This document shows positions 18,607 through 25,948 of a stretch of DNA of 64,000 nt, piece after piece (position 1 is the stretch's first letter; the number at the start of each line of letters is the position of its first letter). The position numbers and the translations under genes were made by a program. Origin of the DNA: Pontibacter sp. SGAir0037 (lineage in GTDB: Bacteria; Bacteroidota; Bacteroidia; Cytophagales; Hymenobacteraceae); NCBI RefSeq assembly GCF_005491705.1, contig NZ_CP028092.1, forward strand, positions 2,480,001 through 2,544,000, read 5' to 3'. Below the pieces are notes generated by a model that saw nothing but the letters and a program-made list of their open reading frames with translations, was not told the DNA's origin and did no database searches.

Positions 18607-19422
18607 GTGAAAACCAATAAAATGAAATATAGCCCACCAGAGATCAGAACGGTGCAGGTAGTACGTTATGTAACGCCCCTGCGCGAAGGAGGCTCTTTGC
18701 CAGCACTTGTAGAGGCTGATGATGACTTTCTGTATGTTATAAAATTCAGAGGAGCCGGACAAGGTGTCAAAGCCCTGATTGCAGAGCTGATCGGCGGTGA
18801 AATAGCCCGGGCTCTTGGCTTTAAGGTTCCTGAAATTGTTTTCATGACGCTGGATGAAGCCTTTGGGCGGACAGAGCCTGATGAGGAGATACAGGACCTG
18901 CTCCGTGCCAGCGAAGGATTAAACCTGGCGCTGCATTACCTTTCCGGATCTATTACATTTGATGCCCTGGTTACAACTGTGGATGCAACACTGGCCTCTC
19001 AGGTGGTGTGGCTGGATTGCCTGATCACAAATGTTGATCGCACGCCCCGTAATACTAATATGCTCATGTGGCACAAAGAACTATGGCTGATAGACCACGG
19101 CGCCTCCCTCTATTTCCACCACTCCTGGCAAAACTGGGAAGAACAGGCAAAGCGGCCTTTTGCACAGATAAAGGACCATGTGTTGCTTCCTCGTGCCACA
19201 GCATTAGAGGCTACCGACACTGCTTTTCGCGCTATCCTGACACCGGAACGTATACGAGCAATTGTTTCCCTGATTCCGGACGAATGGCTTTTAAGTGCAG
19301 ATTCGCCATTTGAGACTGCCGAAGAGCACCGCCAGGCTTATTACCAGTTCCTGGAAACCAGAGTTTCCCATTCAGAAATATTCATCAAACAAGCGCAGCA
19401 TGCAAGAGAAGCACTTATTTGA
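18607..19422 (+). CDS. HipA-like kinase (HipA_2 type)
   Basis: 271 residues from GTG at 18607 (an in-frame ATG lies at 18622). The protein reads as a short HipA-related kinase lacking HipA's N-terminal domain: a Lys in YVIKFRG, ALIAELIGGEIARALGFKVPE, then a catalytic segment VWLDCLITNVDRTPRNTNML and a metal-binding IDHGASLYF. The spacing of Asp, Asn and Asp residues follows the phosphatidylinositol-kinase-like pattern of HipA, so activity is plausible. Full HipA phosphorylates a tRNA synthetase; the target of this family is not known to me. The DUF3037 gene starts 23 bases before this gene's stop, implying coupling. Confidence 0.85.
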   Translation: MKTNKMKYSPPEIRTVQVVRYVTPLREGGSLPALVEADDDFLYVIKFRGAGQGVKALIAELIGGEIARALGFKVPEIVFMTLDEAFGRTEPDEEIQDLLRASEGLNLALHYLSGSITFDALVTTVDATLASQVVWLDCLITNVDRTPRNTNMLMWHKELWLIDHGASLYFHHSWQNWEEQAKRPFAQIKDHVLLPRATALEATDTAFRAILTPERIRAIVSLIPDEWLLSADSPFETAEEHRQAYYQFLETRVSHSEIFIKQAQHAREALI

Positions 19423-19783
19423 GTATGCCGTTATCCGGGTTGTACCCCGTGTCGAACGTGAAGAATTTCTGAATGTAGGGGTTATACTTTACTGTTCCTC
19501 CAAGGGCTTTTTACAAACCCTTTATACGTTGCGGGAAGAAAGGCTGAAAGCTTTTTCGGCTGACCTGGACCTGGAAGAACTGCAGGAACGGTTACGTGCT
19601 TTTGAACGCATCTGCAAAGGCCGTTCAGAGGGTGGAACCATTGGTCAGCTTCCTGTTGCCTCCCGCTTTCGCTGGCTCACGGCTACCCGTAGTACCATAG
19701 TACAAACATCTCCTGTGCACCCCGGGTTATGCCACGATCCACAGGAGATGCTTCAAAGGCTTTATACGCAGCTGGTCTTATAA
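19400..19783 (+). CDS. DUF3037 domain-containing protein
   Basis: 127 residues from the ATG at 19400; a longer upstream reading lies inside the HipA-like gene and is not needed. It opens with FEYAVIRVVPRVEREEFLNVGVILYC, which is the DUF3037 signature, and continues with a Leu/Glu-rich helix and a C-terminal SPVHPGLCHDPQEML motif. It overlaps the HipA-like gene by 23 bases. The HipA-like/DUF3037 pair recurs in many bacterial genomes; the function is unknown. It could be a regulator or antitoxin-like partner of the kinase, but that is inference from pairing. Confidence 0.85.
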   Translation: MQEKHLFEYAVIRVVPRVEREEFLNVGVILYCSSKGFLQTLYTLREERLKAFSADLDLEELQERLRAFERICKGRSEGGTIGQLPVASRFRWLTATRSTIVQTSPVHPGLCHDPQEMLQRLYTQLVL

Positions 19784-20225
19784 GAAAAAGTTAGCTCTCC
19801 CCTATTATATTAATTACTGCTTAATTACTGCGTCCGATAGTCCGATCAGTATACCTCTGTTACAAGAACAGCATTTTGTTTCTCCGGCTGTGTATATTCT
19901 TTATACACAGCTGGCACTCTGTCAGCTACAGATTAGCGATATGCACTTTCCCTGTTGTACTGCTATTGAACCTGCCATGACTTGCATAAAATTTCGACGC
20001 TGCTTGATAATCTGCAGATTAGTGTTATATTAGTTCTTCGGTATGTTTAATGTGGATATAAGCCCGCTATGTTTAAAATTGAAAACCAAAACAAGCCAAT
20101 ACTACTCCACACATAGTGCGGATAGTAGGAGTAGTACTCCTGCTACACAGTAGTTGTGGGTAAGGCAAAAGATGAATTGCCAACAAATATGACAAAGTGG
20201 TGTATATTTGGTAAAGGAAAAACAA
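19784..20225. other. Intergenic region at the left edge of the accessory island
   Basis: About 440 bases without a convincing gene. It holds a hairpin with 10-base arms at 19887-19896 and 19902-19911 (GCTGTGTATA / TATACACAGC), possibly a weak terminator for the pair upstream, and a second inverted repeat with 9-base arms at 20100-20108 and 20128-20136. A promoter for the next gene is at its right end. No gene remnant could be recognised. Confidence 0.5.
20203..20210 (+). promoter_or_regulatory. Candidate -7 promoter box for the zeta-like gene
   Basis: TATATTTG, exact match to TAnnTTTG, 15 bases before the ATG at 20226. It covers the more upstream in-frame TTG (20208), which argues that translation starts at 20226 with a very short leader. 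Confidence 0.55.
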
Positions 20226-20801
20226 ATGCCAAATTTATACATTATTTCGGGTTGTAACGGTGCTGGAAAGACAACTGCTTCTTTCACAGTTCTCCCCGAA
20301 ATGCTAGGTTGCCGTGAATTTGTTAACGCAGACGAGATTGCCCGCGGACTCTCTCCTTTCCAACCAGAAAAGGTAGCCGTAGAAGCGGGAAGAATCATGC
20401 TTCAAAGAATTGACGAGCTACTAAAAAAGAAGGGTGATTTTGCCCTTGAAACCACACTTTCAACAAGAAGTTACGCGCAGACAATCAAGAGAGCCAGAGA
20501 AATTGGGTATAATGTTACCCTCGTTTACTTCTGGTTAGCATCTCCTGAGTTAGCCATTCAACGAGTGAAGAACAGAGTTGCAGAAGGTGGCCATCATATT
20601 ACAGAAGAAATAATTCGTAGAAGATATAAAAAGGGAGTTAAAAATCTTTTTCAGTTATTCATCCCTATTTGCGACTATTGGATTATCATTGATAATTCAC
20701 AGGCACCATACAACATAGTGGCAGAAGGGCAGGAAGATCAGGAGTTAAAAGTACAGAATCAATCAGTTTGGGAAAAGCTAGAAGCGTTGAGCCATGAATA
20801 A
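20226..20801 (+). CDS. Zeta-toxin-like P-loop kinase
   Basis: 191 residues from ATG 20226, the family's usual length. It begins MPNLYIISGCNGAGKTT, with Walker A at residues 9-17. It continues with FVNADEIARGLSP (substrate-binding Asp/Glu), FALETTLSTRSY, LVYFWLASPELAIQRVKNRV and RRRYKKGVKNLF, a set of motifs shared by the small zeta-toxin family of Bacteroidota and cyanobacteria. Classic zeta toxins phosphorylate UDP-N-acetylglucosamine; whether this subgroup does is not established to my knowledge. An 8-base overlap couples it to a 56-residue gene downstream, as in toxin-antitoxin modules. Confidence 0.85.
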   Translation: MPNLYIISGCNGAGKTTASFTVLPEMLGCREFVNADEIARGLSPFQPEKVAVEAGRIMLQRIDELLKKKGDFALETTLSTRSYAQTIKRAREIGYNVTLVYFWLASPELAIQRVKNRVAEGGHHITEEIIRRRYKKGVKNLFQLFIPICDYWIIIDNSQAPYNIVAEGQEDQELKVQNQSVWEKLEALSHE

Positions 20802-20964
20802 GAATAAGATAGATACAGTTGATTTAAGGAACAAGATTCTAAAGGGATTAGATCTTGCAGTTGAGAAGCTTATCCGCAGGAAACAAAAAGAAGACGGAGA
20901 ACTTGTTTTCTCAAGGAATGGAGAAGTAGTGAGAGTGAAAGCGAAAGATTTAGCTGCGGAGTAA
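20794..20964 (+). CDS. Small partner protein of the zeta-like kinase
   Basis: 56 residues, starting with ATG inside the last codons of the kinase gene (8-base overlap). The protein is highly charged: a Lys/Asp-rich N-terminal helix (KIDTVDLRNKILKGLDLAVEK), then a short beta-like segment ELVFSRNGEVVRVKAKDL. It has no signal or membrane segment. Short genes of this type follow zeta-like kinases in other Bacteroidota, so it is a candidate antitoxin or regulator, though gene order (toxin first) differs from classic epsilon-zeta. No family name can be given. Tight coupling and a coherent composition make it likely to be real. Confidence 0.7.
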   Translation: MNKNKIDTVDLRNKILKGLDLAVEKLIRRKQKEDGELVFSRNGEVVRVKAKDLAAE

Positions 20965-20982
20965 AAAACCCTTCCCACAACC

Positions 20983-21045
20983 CCGTGCAGCTTTAACCTT
21001 TGCTCCGCTTCAGGCTTCGGCTGCACAAAACCGTTGGCGGTCATT
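20983..21045. repeat. Imperfect hairpin between island genes, attC-like in layout
   Basis: Arms GTGCAGC and GCTGCAC enclose about 28 bases and are followed by AAAACCGTTGGCGGTCATT, just before the next gene. The element fills the gap between two same-strand genes and recalls a cassette recombination site in shape, but it does not match the integron core GTTRRRY. TTGGCGG here is complementary to CCGCCAA directly after the next gene (21618-21624). Confidence 0.35.
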
Positions 21046-21058
21046 AATAAAATATTGA

Positions 21059-21607
21059 ATGAAAGGATTAGCAAAATTTACTTTATGCTTTGCCTTACTA
21101 TTTTGCCTTGTGAAGGCATTCGGGACAGATAAAAAACGGACAGAGCCAGAAGAGAGGATTCTGCTCAATAATTCAAAAGATTTACGATTTTCTTCCACCC
21201 AAAGCCTTGACAACTTTACCATCATATTAAAAGGAGAAGAAATCTTAGAAGGTGTAGTTACCTTCTCCATTAAAACTTCAAGTGGAAAAACAATCTACAA
21301 GGAAAGCTTTCCCGCCCGTGACCTGATTGGGTATGAAATAGTTGAAGAAAGCCCGACGAAGGAACAGGAGGAGGAAGTTGTCAAGAGGAGAATAAGAGAA
21401 TTTTTCATAGAGGATAACTTCAGCTCTCCTGCCATAGCGACCGATGAGAAATATGAAGAGGATTATGCAGAAAAAAGTATCTGGAAAGATATAAAAGCTG
21501 ATAGAACAGCCGTAGGATTCTTTTACAAAATCGGCGAGGAAGATATGCGCTGGATTGCTTATTCAAAAAAGGCAAAGAAGGTAGTTATGTACCACAATTG
21601 CTGCTAA
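21059..21607 (+). CDS. Secreted hypothetical protein
   Basis: 182 residues with an N-terminal signal peptide (about 1-21, ending VKAFG). The mature part starts TDKKRTEPEERILLNNSKDL, then alternates beta-like stretches (FTIILKGEEILEGVVTF) with a charged helix (EEEVVKRRIREFFIEDNF), and ends WIAYSKKAKKVVMYHNCC with two terminal Cys. I do not recognise a family. It is flanked by complementary TTGGCGG/CCGCCAA elements, and a nested group II intron pair sits immediately after its stop codon on the opposite strand. AT-rich codons suggest that it belongs to the mobile island. Confidence 0.65.
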   Translation: MKGLAKFTLCFALLFCLVKAFGTDKKRTEPEERILLNNSKDLRFSSTQSLDNFTIILKGEEILEGVVTFSIKTSSGKTIYKESFPARDLIGYEIVEESPTKEQEEEVVKRRIREFFIEDNFSSPAIATDEKYEEDYAEKSIWKDIKADRTAVGFFYKIGEEDMRWIAYSKKAKKVVMYHNCC

Positions 21608-21709
21608 AAAATAACGTCCGCCAATCGAGTAGCCCGCCGTGAGCAAAATTACTCACGGTGAGGCTCTCAGTCGAGTAGCGCAAGGGAACCTCCCCCTTAC
21701 GCCCTCACA

Positions 21710-21743
21710 GAACCGTGCGTAAGACTCTCGCCTTACACGGCTC
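21710..21743 (-). ncRNA. Group II intron domain V (inner intron)
   Basis: 34-base hairpin beginning GAGCCGTGTAAGGCG and ending CTTACGCACGGTTC on the minus strand, with the catalytic AGC triad at bases 2-4. Confidence 0.88.
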
Positions 21744-21757
21744 CTATTATCCAACCT

Positions 21758-22996
21758 TCACGGCCTTACTCCCAGCTGCCAGTGCGCAAACAGGTTCGGA
21801 ATGGCCTTAGCCACCTTCCCCAGCCAATCGCTTGCTCTGATTTTATGGCCCTGCAGTTTCTTATACTTCTGCCTGGCCCAGCTCTTGAGTACAAGGTTCA
21901 AATATCTCAATACCTCATAGAGTTCCGATTTGTAGAAGTGTCCGTAGTAGTTAATCCAGCCTTTCAGAACTGGGTTGATTTCCTCGGCCAGCCTTGTCAG
22001 GCTGCTGCCGCTTCTGCTGGTCAACTTCCATGCCCTTATCCTTTCCCGGATTGCCTTCCTGGCTTTATCGCCAACTGCCGGTAAGAATCCGATAAAATAT
22101 TTACCCTGCTTATTCCGTGACTTCCTGCTTCTGAATGTATAGCCCAGAAATTCAAAAGACATGTTCGGGTAACTTTTGCGTCGGTCCTCGTCCCTGCAGT
22201 AAACAATTTTGGTCTTCTCCGGGTGCATCTCCAAGCCACATGCCTTTAGCCTTTCTGCCAGTGCTTCTTTAAGCGCTATCGCCTGCTGCTCGGTGCTGCA
22301 GTGTATCACACAGTCGTCTGCGTAGCGCTCGAACGGGCAACCGGGATACTTTATCCGCAGCCACTCGTCCATGCAGTAGTGCAGAAACAGGTTGGCCAGC
22401 AGCGGACTGATGACTGCTCCCTGCGGAGTGCCCTTTGTCCTTTCTGTGGTTATGCCGTTTCTTTGCTGCACAGGTGTTTTGAGCCACCGCTCGATGTAGA
22501 GCAGCACCCATTTGCAGTCTGTGTGCCTGCGCACTGCTTTTAGGAGCAACTCGTGCGGGATGCTGTCGAAGAAGCCTTTGATGTCCAGGTCCAGAACCCA
22601 GTCCTGCCGCCAGCACCGCTGCCTGGCTTTGCCCACCGCTTCCAGTGCGCTTTTGCCCGGCCTGTACCCATAGGAGTCGTCATGGAACACAGGCTCCAGT
22701 ACTGGTGCCAATGTCATGGTGACTACCATCTGGGCAATACGATCCGTAACAGTGGGTATTCCTAGTGGACGGGTGCCCCCGCCGCTCTTGGGAATTTCCA
22801 CCAGTAAGACGGGTGCGGGCATATAGCTTCCCGAGCTCATTCGGTTCCATAACCGGTAAAGGTGATTTCTGCTGTCCTGGTCGAACTCCTCGAGGTTTAG
22901 CCCATCCACACCTGCGCTACCTCCGTTTTGTTTTACACGCAGGTAAGCCTGGTGCACGATGTGCTTTGAGATGGTAAATGGTTTTGTCTTAATCAT
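21758..22996 (-). CDS. ltrA: Group II intron reverse transcriptase/maturase
   Basis: 412 residues from ATG 22996, chosen because a strong GGAGG Shine-Dalgarno lies 9 bases upstream and the protein then begins MIKTKPFTISK like its family. Reverse-transcriptase blocks are complete: GIPTVTDRIAQ, SYGYRPGKSALEAV, LDLDIKGFFDSI, GTPQGAVISPLLANL and the active site YADD (225-228), then FLGYTFRSRK. A maturase (X) domain with LKGWINYYGHFYKS closes the protein. No HNH endonuclease domain is visible. It should bind and splice its host intron, and copy it by target-primed reverse transcription. No frameshift is seen, so it appears intact. Confidence 0.95.
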   Translation of the reverse strand: MIKTKPFTISKHIVHQAYLRVKQNGGSAGVDGLNLEEFDQDSRNHLYRLWNRMSSGSYMPAPVLLVEIPKSGGGTRPLGIPTVTDRIAQMVVTMTLAPVLEPVFHDDSYGYRPGKSALEAVGKARQRCWRQDWVLDLDIKGFFDSIPHELLLKAVRRHTDCKWVLLYIERWLKTPVQQRNGITTERTKGTPQGAVISPLLANLFLHYCMDEWLRIKYPGCPFERYADDCVIHCSTEQQAIALKEALAERLKACGLEMHPEKTKIVYCRDEDRRKSYPNMSFEFLGYTFRSRKSRNKQGKYFIGFLPAVGDKARKAIRERIRAWKLTSRSGSSLTRLAEEINPVLKGWINYYGHFYKSELYEVLRYLNLVLKSWARQKYKKLQGHKIRASDWLGKVAKAIPNLFAHWQLGVRP

Positions 22997-23539
22997 GTCA
23001 GTACCTCCTGCAGGCTTACCTGCAGTTTTCTTTGTGATAAAAACCGGATAATACATCCCCTTGGCTCCATCCCCATTACAGGGACTTCCACGCTACTACG
23101 GGATGTTCCGCCCGCGTGCCCTGCCTCGGTACTCTTACTCTTGTGGGTCTGCCACTTGAGCTTCTCCCTTCTCATCAGGACGACACGTTCTCACGTTCCG
23201 TGCAAATGCCTGTGTTAAGGTCACGCTGCCTTAATGCCGGATGCCGCATGAGCAGTAGCCAGGTTGCCCTCATGCTTATCCCGGGACAGTGGTGACTCCC
23301 GGTTTTGACATCACTTATTCGCTAACGACACTTCTTCAGCAGTTCACTTGCGTTCGTCTCCTTAACACCTACCTGCTACCTTTCCGGTAACTTTTCCTTG
23401 TCGCTCACGACCATGCCTTTTAAGCAAAGCCGCACAAGGCGGTTTGGAGCCTGCACCTGACTACCGGCTCCGAGGGGCCTGCCCTCATCATTTGCACAGC
23501 ACCAAAGGACACTAAAAGCGTCCTTCGTTCGTGACACAC

Positions 23540-23575
23540 CACCACCCTGCGTACGGTTCTCGTACAGGGCGGTTC
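23540..23575 (-). ncRNA. Group II intron domain V (outer intron)
   Basis: Hairpin starting GAACCGCCCTGTACG and ending CGTACGCAGGGTGGTG on the minus strand. The inner intron begins at the very next base. Confidence 0.78.
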
Positions 23576-24194
23576 GTTAAGGATAACACAGCCGCTCTTT
23601 ACACCAGCTGTGCCCTTGCCCTAGTTTGGGATAAGGCTAGCAAACTATGATGTTTGAACCTCCTTATCGGATTTCGGGCAACTTAACGTTTGGTCCTTCA
23701 TCACCCTGTGAGGCCTCCGTAGCGCTTACGGCTCGTTTCCAGATGACCGCTGCTGACTTCTCCTCCTGTACACGACAGGACGAGACCTCCCCAGGTAAGC
23801 CTCCACACATGACCGGCTCAACGCACTCGCGTGCGCTGCCCTCCTTCCACCTAATCCTGCTGCATCTACTCGAGAGTCGTTTGTTGGCCAGGGGCTTTGC
23901 AAAGATGTGCTTGCTTACCCACGACTTCCTGCCTCTTATGCAGCACTGCGTGCGCTCTCTTCGCACTCTCGTGCTCAAGAGTATTCGTCAGTTCAGGTTT
24001 TTGCAGTCCCGCTTTCTTCACTGCACGCCTCACGGCCAGCCAGCTTGCGGCTTGCTAATCGGCTTCACCAAATGCCGATAAGGGATTTGCACCCTCTGGA
24101 TAATCTGAGTATATTTCATAACAAAATATACTCGCGCCATACTGGGCGCACACAAGAGCTAAAACACATTATGCGTGCTTTAGCCAAGTACGTT

Positions 24195-24518
24195 ATGCAA
24201 ATGCAAAAACAAATGAACTTAACACTTTCTGAAACAAGAGAGATAAATATTCATGATATTGTTGCTCTGTACCAAGCTAATAAATGGAGTTCGGCAGACA
24301 AGCCTGATGAATTGTACAAAGTATTTCAGAATTCTCACTCATTACAGCCTGGGACAGCGAAAAATTAGTAGGTCTTGGCAATGCAATTGATATATGGAAG
24401 CTTTCATATGTAAATGCTAACAGCAGACGGAGAAGCAAATGGTTTTTATGAAAGACAAGGCTTTGAACGTGCTGGCCATACCGAGCCAATGTGGATTTAT
24501 AAAGGTCAGGAACATTAA
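24195..24518 (+). pseudogene. Broken GNAT acetyltransferase gene
   Basis: Reads as a GNAT N-acetyltransferase in pieces. Frame 1 gives MNLTLSETREINI...DELYKVFQNSHS; after a probable one-base loss near 24340 the next frame gives ITAWDSEKLVGLGNAI; then a missing section, and from about 24417 the original frame gives ANGFYERQGFERAGHTEPMW up to the TAA at 24518. The central beta-4/alpha-3 part holding the acetyl-CoA pyrophosphate loop is deleted, so the product cannot be active. It starts 44 bases from the outer intron's 5' end. The intron may have entered near its start region, but the internal damage is independent of that insertion. Confidence 0.75.
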
Positions 24519-24550
24519 AAAGTTTAAGAGCTACTCAGGATTAGCAGCTT

Positions 24551-25303
24551 ATGAAAAGAATATGTTTTCCGGTGCTTATGTTAACTGCACTAAGCTGCTG
24601 TAGTCCGGTTGAAGAAAGACCTTCAGTTGGTGATGCTCCAGCAATTGAAGGCAGGGCTGAAGCCGAGCACAACGGAAAGGAGAAAGATATAGCAGCCCTT
24701 TATTCTTTAGAGCCTGCAACGGAAGCAGAATTTGATAAAGCAGCAACTAACTATACTGTCAGTTTCATGATGGGTAGAGATGATGCCCGCAAGGTTAACG
24801 GTACTATTTCCCTTAAAATCAATGGTGAGTGGAAACTTATAGAAACGTTAAAAGATACGCTTTTTAATACCGATGACACGGAGATGGCAGCCTATACATA
24901 TCTGGGGCAAAACAAGGAGTTAAATAAATACTTGGTTGCAGGGCGCTTTTACGAGCATCATGAAAATTATCTCATAGACAAGATTACAGGTGAAATAGCC
25001 GCAACAACATGGTCGGAGCCTGCTGTATCACCTGATTTGAGTTTTCTGGCTAATGTATCATTAGCCACGACCATGGACCTAACACCAAATGGAATACAGG
25101 TATGGAAGGTGACAAAGAACGGTACCACAACAGCAATTGAAAAATATTTTGAGATCAACCAACAGGAATGGGAAGCATTTGAAATGCAATGGGAATCACC
25201 CCGCTCAATAATTATTAAAATAATCGCGATGAAGGAATACGAGATGCTGAAAGGTGAGCCCAAACAGGAAGATTTTATCTACCACCGACTAAAAATAAAA
25301 TAA
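24551..25303 (+). CDS. Hypothetical lipoprotein
   Basis: 250 residues. The N-terminus is a lipoprotein signal with lipobox TALSC (Cys16), followed by an acidic tether (SPVEERPSVGDAPAIEGRAE). The mature domain is mixed alpha/beta, with WKLIETLKDTLFNTDDTEMAAY and a beta-rich stretch GIQVWKVTKNGTTTAIEKYFEI. No family is recognised. It starts 32 bases after the broken GNAT gene without an obvious promoter of its own. AT-rich codons match the rest of the island. Membrane location (inner or outer leaflet) cannot be decided. Confidence 0.7.
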   Translation: MKRICFPVLMLTALSCCSPVEERPSVGDAPAIEGRAEAEHNGKEKDIAALYSLEPATEAEFDKAATNYTVSFMMGRDDARKVNGTISLKINGEWKLIETLKDTLFNTDDTEMAAYTYLGQNKELNKYLVAGRFYEHHENYLIDKITGEIAATTWSEPAVSPDLSFLANVSLATTMDLTPNGIQVWKVTKNGTTTAIEKYFEINQQEWEAFEMQWESPRSIIIKIIAMKEYEMLKGEPKQEDFIYHRLKIK

Positions 25304-25422
25304 ATTTGGCTGATAAAGTATAAGTCTGAGTTTCAGCTAGCGCCTCGCAGCCTGTTCTACTTTAACCAGAGCTCAGCGTTAAAACATAAAACTAAATTAG
25401 CTAAAATTTAACACGTACAGTT

Positions 25423-25785
25423 ATGAGCAAAAAAGAAACCGCAGTAACATTTCTAAAATTAGCAGGTACCGGTCAGGTTAAAGAAGCATTTGATAAATTC
25501 ACTACCCCAGACTTTATCCATCACAACCAGTATTTTCAGGGCAGCCGGGAAGCTTTGCAAAAAGCAATGGAAGACGACCACCAAACAAGCCCAAATAAGT
25601 CTATAGAAGTTAAACACAGTTATCAGGATGCAGATACTGTAATTACCCATTCCCTTGTTGTTAAGCAAGACATGGAAATAGCCGTAGTTCATATTTTCAG
25701 ATTCAGAAGTGATAAAATAATTGAACTATGGGATTTAGGCCAACCCATAGCAAAAGATTCTCCTAATGAAAATGGGCTTTTTTAG
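25423..25785 (+). CDS. SnoaL-like / NTF2-fold protein
   Basis: 120 residues, the typical single-domain size. The pattern is that of SnoaL-like polyketide-cyclase-family proteins: an N-terminal helix (FLKLAGTGQVKEAFDKF), FIHHNQYFQGSREALQKAM, and a strand pair ending VVHIFRFRSDKIIELWDLGQPI. Members bind small hydrophobic molecules or act as isomerase-like enzymes; no specific substrate can be named. There is no signal peptide. It stands alone in the island, 119 bases after the lipoprotein gene; that gap holds another imperfect hairpin ending CAGCGTTAAAAC. Confidence 0.85.
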   Translation: MSKKETAVTFLKLAGTGQVKEAFDKFTTPDFIHHNQYFQGSREALQKAMEDDHQTSPNKSIEVKHSYQDADTVITHSLVVKQDMEIAVVHIFRFRSDKIIELWDLGQPIAKDSPNENGLF

Positions 25786-25948
25786 AAAGAATGAAGTATG
25801 TTAAATAAAAGAAGCTACCACCACACGTAATATAAACTTATAATGCCGTTAGTGTTACCTTTATAGTTCGGTAAACCCGATCTGCCGTAGGTTTGATACT
25901 CGGAACCATGGGGAGTCAGGTATAAGTGACAACAAAACATAAAAAGAC

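Larger units (their letters stand above)
21671..23539 (-). mobile_element. Inner group II intron carrying a reverse transcriptase
   Basis: About 1.87 kb. The minus strand starts GTGTGTCACGAACG at 23539 (GUGYG consensus) and ends CTACTCGAC at 21671 (AY). Domain V is the canonical 34-base hairpin at 21710-21743 with the AGC triad, followed by a domain VI stem (GCGTAAGGG / CCCTTGCGC). The pre-ORF region has the normal ribozyme look (AGCGTGGAAGTCCCTGTAATG type sequence just before the ORF). It encodes an LtrA-like protein in domain IV. It is inserted in the domain V-VI linker of the outer intron, so the two form a probable twintron. Confidence 0.88.
21624..24151 (-). mobile_element. Outer group II intron, ORF-less, interrupted by a second intron
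   Basis: On the minus strand it opens at 24151 with GTGCGCCCAGTATGGCGCG, matching the GUGYG 5' consensus and the usual start of one bacterial group II class. It has a DIV stem (CGTTAAG at 23682-23688 pairing with CTTAACG at 23575-23581), a domain V at 23540-23575 and a domain VI at 21624-21670 ending CTACTCGAT (3' AY rule). Removing the inner intron (21671-23539) leaves about 659 bases, the size of an ORF-less ribozyme. The inner intron splits it exactly between domains V and VI, and excision restores GGTGGTGTGAGAGCC. It lies antisense between two plus-strand genes. Confidence 0.8.

Noticed and set aside
21637..21660. Hairpin CCGTGAG/CTCACGG as a transcription terminator for the gene at 21059
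   Set aside because: It is better explained as the domain VI stem of the outer group II intron, ending in CTACTCGAT.
22993..23175. 60-residue frame upstream of the reverse transcriptase
   Set aside because: Part of the conserved pre-ORF ribozyme region of the inner intron.
23664..23978. 104-residue open frame on the minus strand
   Set aside because: Lies wholly inside the outer group II intron ribozyme sequence; Arg/Cys/Ser-rich translation typical of structured RNA read as protein.
20965..24200. Integron attC sites
   Set aside because: Hairpins are present at gene borders, but the core sites do not match GTTRRRY/RYYYAAC and no integrase is seen; kept only as a candidate finding, not annotated as an integron.
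23907..24368. 153-residue open frame on the plus strand
   Set aside because: Its first part is antisense to the intron RNA; only the part from 24195 is meaningful, as the start of the broken GNAT gene.
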